Shown here in pieces: positions 58,860-64,000 of a stretch of 64,000 nt of DNA. The notes below the pieces were generated by a model. That model was not told the DNA's origin. It saw only the letters and a list, made by a program, of their open reading frames with translations, and ran no database searches. Origin of the DNA: Neckera pumila (lineage: Eukaryota; Streptophyta; Bryopsida; Hypnales; Neckeraceae); NCBI GenBank assembly GCA_963969595.1, contig OZ018413.1, forward strand, positions 3,784,501-3,848,500, in the 5' to 3' direction. A program made the translations under genes and the position numbers. Each line of letters begins with the position of its first letter. Position 1 is the first letter of the stretch.

Positions 58860-61800
58860 CGTTTTCAAACTTCAAAGCAGCGGTCGGGAAGTTTTTTGAG
58901 TTTTACCGGCTATTTGCCTTCAATTCCCATATTGAATTGGTTTTTTAAGTACAGAGTCCAGTTTTTTTTCTTCTATTTTTTTAATCAAAATAGAAATAGT
59001 ACATGGAGTAGAGTTTTTTACCGGTTTTTTGCCGATGTTTTCAAATTGCAATTGGATTTTTTTCCCAAGTCCATAGGCTAACTTTGAATTAGCCGGTGGT
59101 TCTTTCCCGACCATGTAAGGGATAACAGACCTTTGTAGGAAAATTAGTAGAGTTAAACATTTTTCATATACTTTGGTAGGAAGAAAAAAGAGACATAGAT
59201 CATTGACAATTTAAATCGTAATTTTTTTACTTAGAATGAATTAACTATGAATTTTTAAAATGAAAGGTGCATAGGTAGCTATTGGTGCTCATAGATTGGA
59301 CCAATCTTCAATTGATCAAAATCAACCTTTGAATGGAGCACTTCAAACTTAGGATATTTCTATAATTTTGGCTCTCTGAGAATGATCCACATCAAGCTTT
59401 CATTTATTTTTGAATGTATATTTTATTCAAGGAGATTTAAAAACACAATTAAAAAGCAAAAAAACGCATTGAACAAGTTGTCATGCATTTGGGGAACTCT
59501 CTGCACTATTTTTCACAGTTCTACAAGGCCATTCTAAATGCCCGCTTACAATTTGAGCCTCCTACATTAGCAATTTTATTATTAAGCCCCCATCATTTAA
59601 GGGCATTTTAACCTTGTTATTAGTATTCAATAAAAAAATTTTAATTTAGGCATTTTATTATGATTTTGAAGACGATGTAGTTTATGTTGTGCAATTTTTG
59701 GAGTAAATTGGTGGTAATGTGTATGTTTGCTAGTTATTGTATATTGATCATGTAACATTTTTTCGAGAAGATGGTAATTACTTTGTTGTCCTCACTTCAT
59801 TTAAGAATATTTAGAGGAACATATCAGTAAAGGTCGCATTTTCTTAGAAAACTTTGCTAGAAGAAAAAATACGGAGATGGTATTATGTACAGTGGTTTGT
59901 GATTTGAAAATATGTATTTTGTGAAATATATAGGTATAATTGTGGTGTGAATATTCATGGTAGGTCTATGATAGTAAGAAGCAATTGATTGCTTTTGAGA
60001 CGTCTCCTACTGAGATGGATGTAAGTTGGATATTTGATGGCAATATTGTTAATTTTATCAAGAGGACGTTTGATTGTATTTTTAGGTTTTTAAGAGCAGT
60101 ATGTAGTATGCTTAGTAATGGTATGTGTAGTTCTTCAAGCTCTTGCACTGAGAATTATGAATGTTTGTATATTCTGTTTTTGAACTTTTGTGTTTTGAAT
60201 AAGAAAATGGTATTTAAATGAATCCCATTTTGCAACTCTATATGAATGAAGTTTTGTATATAATATTTTTCAAAGATGAAATCACATGTCTACTAGTAAG
60301 TCATAACAAAATCAGTTTCTTTTATTAAAATTGAAAATACTATGAATTTTTTTAATTAAAAAAACAACAAAATTCACATCAAATGTAAAGAATGCTCAAA
60401 AAATCTTAAATTTTTCTATTGGTGATTATTATAATTATAGTGTAGAACATCATGATGTAAATTGTTTTTCTATGTCATTCTAAGATTAGAAAATTGATAC
60501 TATATTATACTAGGAAGTTTGTCATAAAATATTTATGATAATTCTTGCCTAATTTTAAAAAAAAATTACCCCCTTGTCTTGCCTGATATTTAAAAATGAC
60601 AATTGATTGACAAAAAATCACGATATCCTTCTTTAGAGACATATGCTATCTCAATACTCTATGCATTTTATGAACAAATCATTTTTTATCCTCTTTGAAA
60701 TCATTGAATAAAGTATCTAAACTTGTTCAAATGCCTATATTCTATTTCTATTTTGAATGGTTACCTAAATAGTATAAATTAAATTTGAGTCATTCCTAAC
60801 TTTATTTATAGACTTTAAATAAATATTAGGCACTTGAGTACCTAAGTTGCTAGTAAAGTTTGGTACTCCATGGTTAGAGACCCAAAGTTCAATTTGCAAT
60901 GTATTATTGAATTTTAGGAATTTTCAAATTAGAATAAAAAATAAATTTAATTACCTTAATTTCAATACTTGATCTCAATTTAAAAAACTAAAAATTGTTG
61001 TTTTGACTAAAATTCAGATGAAGAACAAGGAATACCTATTTTCAAGATATACAAAGAAGGCAATTTTGGTCATCTATTTTTAAAGCATCTTCTTCTTTAG
61101 ATTAGTCAACAATAATATGATAAAGGATTTTCCAACATCAACAACTCTAAATTTGTTCAATAATTGGAAGAACCCTAGATGAAAAATATACTTATGTTGT
61201 CACATAGCATTGCTCCAAAGCCATCCTTACATCCCAAATTGGTATTGTGGGCATTGCAAGGTTAAGTGATTTATTTACCTTCTCCTCGATCCTAGAGAGG
61301 GAAGTATTTTGAAGGCTTTAGTTACATTGTTTTTTATATTGAGGTTGGAAATATATGTTGGTTCAGCAAATGGTTGTTTGAGGGGCATCTTGAATTGTAA
61401 GGAATGCAATAGGGTCGTTCACAATGTAGATGAATACAACTCTTTTAATTGTAAAAAACTACATTAAAAAATAAAAATGATCTCAATGAGATCCAATTTC
61501 AAGCATTTAAAGACCAAATTTTTTTGAGGTGAATATGTAGCCTAAGTGCCCTCTCCCCTCCCCCCCCCCCCCCCCCCCCCCCCAAAATTGTCCTCCACGC
61601 CAAGTTCAATGTGCATTTGTCGTGAACATTTTTCAAGCTTTTTGGTGCATTATGACAAGCTTGACAAGATCTGCATTTTTCAAGCTTTTTTGGTGCATTA
61701 CGACATAAAAAACTTGTGACCATAGTGTGCAAACGCCATTTTATATAATTGATACATAAATCTTTGATCATTTTTGCTATGGAAAAAAATGCATTCATTT

Positions 61801-62870
61801 TGAAGATTTTTTTCAAAAGAAACTTCAAATTTTTTGAATGGAAAAAACAAATTATTAAAAATAAAAGGTGCAAGTATAATTATATCAATTATAAAGTATA
61901 TTAGATTAGTCTGGGATATTTACCATAAATGAAGTTTAGAATGAAAAACTTCATTTGTAAATTAAATTTTAAAAAAACATTGAAAAGAATAAATAATGAA
62001 TGGAAAACACACAATATTGTATTATTTGGATTATATTACATGGACCTTGCAATTGCAATAATTCTTTGAGTTTTTTTATTTTTTCAAAAAAAATTAAATG
62101 AAGTAGAAGCAGATCTTGTCAAGCTTCATTTTCTTGGCTTGAATCACCCAAAAATGGCTATATTGAAAGTCACAACTAAGTTTGACCAAGATGCATCTAT
62201 TTTGGGGAAGCATTGACATTTTGGAGTTATTGGAATTCATTGGGATGGTTTATAAATTTAAAACAGACAATTTTGGATACAAATAGAAACCAAAATAAAT
62301 TTAAACAACAATTAATGTTTTACATAAGACCGCATTTCACAATAAATATAACCATTGATAGACTTTGCTCTTCAAATGTCATACATTCTAATATTCAAAA
62401 TTTAGAAAATTATCCTAAATCTAAAATGTGCAAAAATAGGTATATGGTTTGAAATAGGTCTATATTTTGTAAGGTAATTGCACCCAATTTTGACCCCCAT
62501 ATATTCTTGCCTAAAATGTACTCTCACTATTCATGAGAATTGAGGGTCAGTTTTTGAAACACCTATTTTCAACAATTTGAATATTCACATATAATTTATT
62601 CATACAATGTTCAAAAAATGCATTGTGAAAGAATTTAGGATTCCCTTTTAACTAACAATAAGACCCCATAAAAAAATTTCAATATAATAATGGTAACCAA
62701 TATACCTAAGATGCATCTACAAATTAATTTATGAAAATGCAATGCCAAGCTAACTCATATATCATTTGCCATACTGCTATCCCAAGTGCCATATGGCACA
62801 TTATTATTGGACGAATTCATTGTTCAAAGCCTTTACCAATAGAAGTGTATATTTGTCAAATGTGTGTTCT
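58860..62870. other. Gene-free AT-rich stretch
   Basis: No gene recognised. It holds the poly-C tract at 61,560 and a local repeat of 'catttttcaagcttttttggtgcatta' near 61,625 and 61,673. Confidence 0.5.
61560..61583. repeat. 24-base poly-C tract
   Basis: Uninterrupted C run after a CT-rich lead-in (ctctcccct). Confidence 0.9.
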
Positions 62871-62873
62871 TAA

Positions 62874-63124
62874 CCCTTAAAAGACGTTGCAACCGCAAAG
62901 TGTCTAATGAATGACTTCATTGTTCATTGTTAACGCAAAGAATGCATCTATTGGTCTACTAATCAGAGCAGTCTTGGTGGCTAAAGTAAACCACCCCATC
63001 AATATTTGTTGCCCAATTCCATCCTCTACTTTTGACTCCAATTCCATCCTTTCAAACATCCAGACTTGTTCACAAATCAACCAAATCCGTTCAAGATTCT
63101 AACAACATCAGTGCATTGATGTCT
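62874..63124. mobile_element. Possible fragment of a piggyBac-like element
   Basis: TTAA (62,870-62,873) followed by CCCTTAAAAGACG resembles a left terminus, but the next sequence does not match other copies. It may be a truncated member next to copy 15. Confidence 0.3.
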
Positions 63125-63128
63125 TTAA

Positions 63129-64000
63129 CCCCTAAAGTTCCGTGACTATGTTTTCACCGAAAACACTCCAAAACTGCCATTTTTAGTACAAGTACCAAAT
63201 TTAAATCTTTTTTTTTTTTTTGAGACATGTAACCAAAGGATCTTATAGTAAACTAGTTTTAGAAGATGTGGAAAAAATTTCAGAATTTTCCACCATGCGG
63301 ATTGGAGGATATTAGCATTTGAATTGGCAAAAATCCTTTTTTTGTCCCTGCGAAAAACAGGGCAGCTGCACTTCACAAGGTCACATTTGTATGAAAAAAT
63401 GTCCAAAATGGTGGTGCATCTTTGAATTCTTTTTTCTAAACAAGTTGGCTACATGCCTAAAAATTTTCAAATCATTTGATATTGTACAACATATACAAAA
63501 AAAATAGTTAGTAGAAAGAAGTAGAGAATGATCCAAAATACTAAATTGTTAAGAATTTAATTATGGAATTGAAAAATGTCAATCCCAATGGTTGTAATGT
63601 TGTAATAAACAACTTACATCCTCTGATTTTTTTATTTTCAAAAAATATTAAAAATTGAGTTAAATAAACAACTTCAAAGTTTATTTCAGAGTAGAGAACC
63701 TATAATTGCCCGCAAACTAAAAACCCTCATAACTTTTGACTCATTGGTCGAAATGGAATGATTCAAAGCTTTCCACGTATATATAACTCTAGAAAACCAA
63801 TTTCAAATTTTTGTTTTTGAAAAAAGTGATTTATTCTGATCTGCCCGGACTGCCCAGTTACAAAAAAAAGTAACATATTTGACCATAACTTTTGACTCCT
63901 ATTTCCAAATGTCATCAAATTTAGTGCATATGAAAGATACTCCTCGCGCCCATCTTCTTCTAAAATTTCAGCTTAAAATATGAAAATCTCTAGTCACACG
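63129..64000. mobile_element. piggyBac-like short element, cut by the window end (copy 15)
   Basis: TTAA (63,125-63,128) then CCCCTAAAGTTCCGTGAC. The body follows copies 1 and 4 closely through 'cagggcagctgcacttcacaagg' and 'ctgcccggactgcccagtta' to the last base. The right terminus should lie about 40-60 bp beyond the window. Confidence 0.75.

Noticed and set aside
61499..61873. 124-codon minus-strand frame with a glycine run
   Set aside because: The glycines come from the poly-C tract; the rest is AT-rich noise.

Overview
The window is nuclear DNA from a land plant. The four gene types present are plant families: an EBS/SHL-type BAH-PHD histone reader (three copies), an ERD7-like senescence-domain protein, COP9 signalosome subunit 8, and a DUF3700 'YGL/LRDR' protein. 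They have compact GT-AG introns and sit in very AT-rich, repeat-filled intergenic DNA. I cannot name the species. The compact genes and repeat content make a moss or other seedless plant my guess, with low confidence.

Layout. 0-15.8 kb: repeats only. These are piggyBac-like short elements, a partly duplicated segment with a minisatellite, and a decayed LINE (reverse transcriptase to RNase H, about 8.9-15.6 kb) that is broken by younger insertions. 15.8-41.8 kb: three paralogous blocks of about 3.4-3.9 kb (A plus strand, B minus, C plus), each with an apparently intact five-exon BAH-PHD gene. A and B form an inverted pair and C is direct relative to A. Repeats fill the gaps: piggyBac-like elements, other inverted-repeat elements, a degenerate PHD-like coding fragment, and four tandem 280-bp units. 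42-46.8 kb: more short elements. 47.9-57.6 kb: a gene island with ERD7-like (minus) diverging from CSN8 (plus), then a pogo/Emigrant-like element, then the DUF3700 gene (minus). 58.9-64 kb: AT-rich DNA ending inside another piggyBac-like element.

The most notable system is a high-copy family of short (mostly 870-930 bp) non-coding elements with TTAA target sites, termini CCCCTAAAG / CTTTAGGGG and a subterminal hairpin. These are hallmarks of piggyBac. About fifteen copies or fragments occupy roughly a fifth of the window, and none carries a visible transposase. One copy split the RNase H reading frame of the LINE; removing it with one TTAA restores that frame.

The BAH-PHD proteins are expected to read H3K27me3 (BAH) and H3K4me2/3 (PHD). 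CSN8 is a subunit of the cullin-deneddylating COP9 signalosome. The ERD7-like protein is a lipid-associated stress protein. There is no sign that the four families form a pathway; the gene island looks like ordinary plant gene order.
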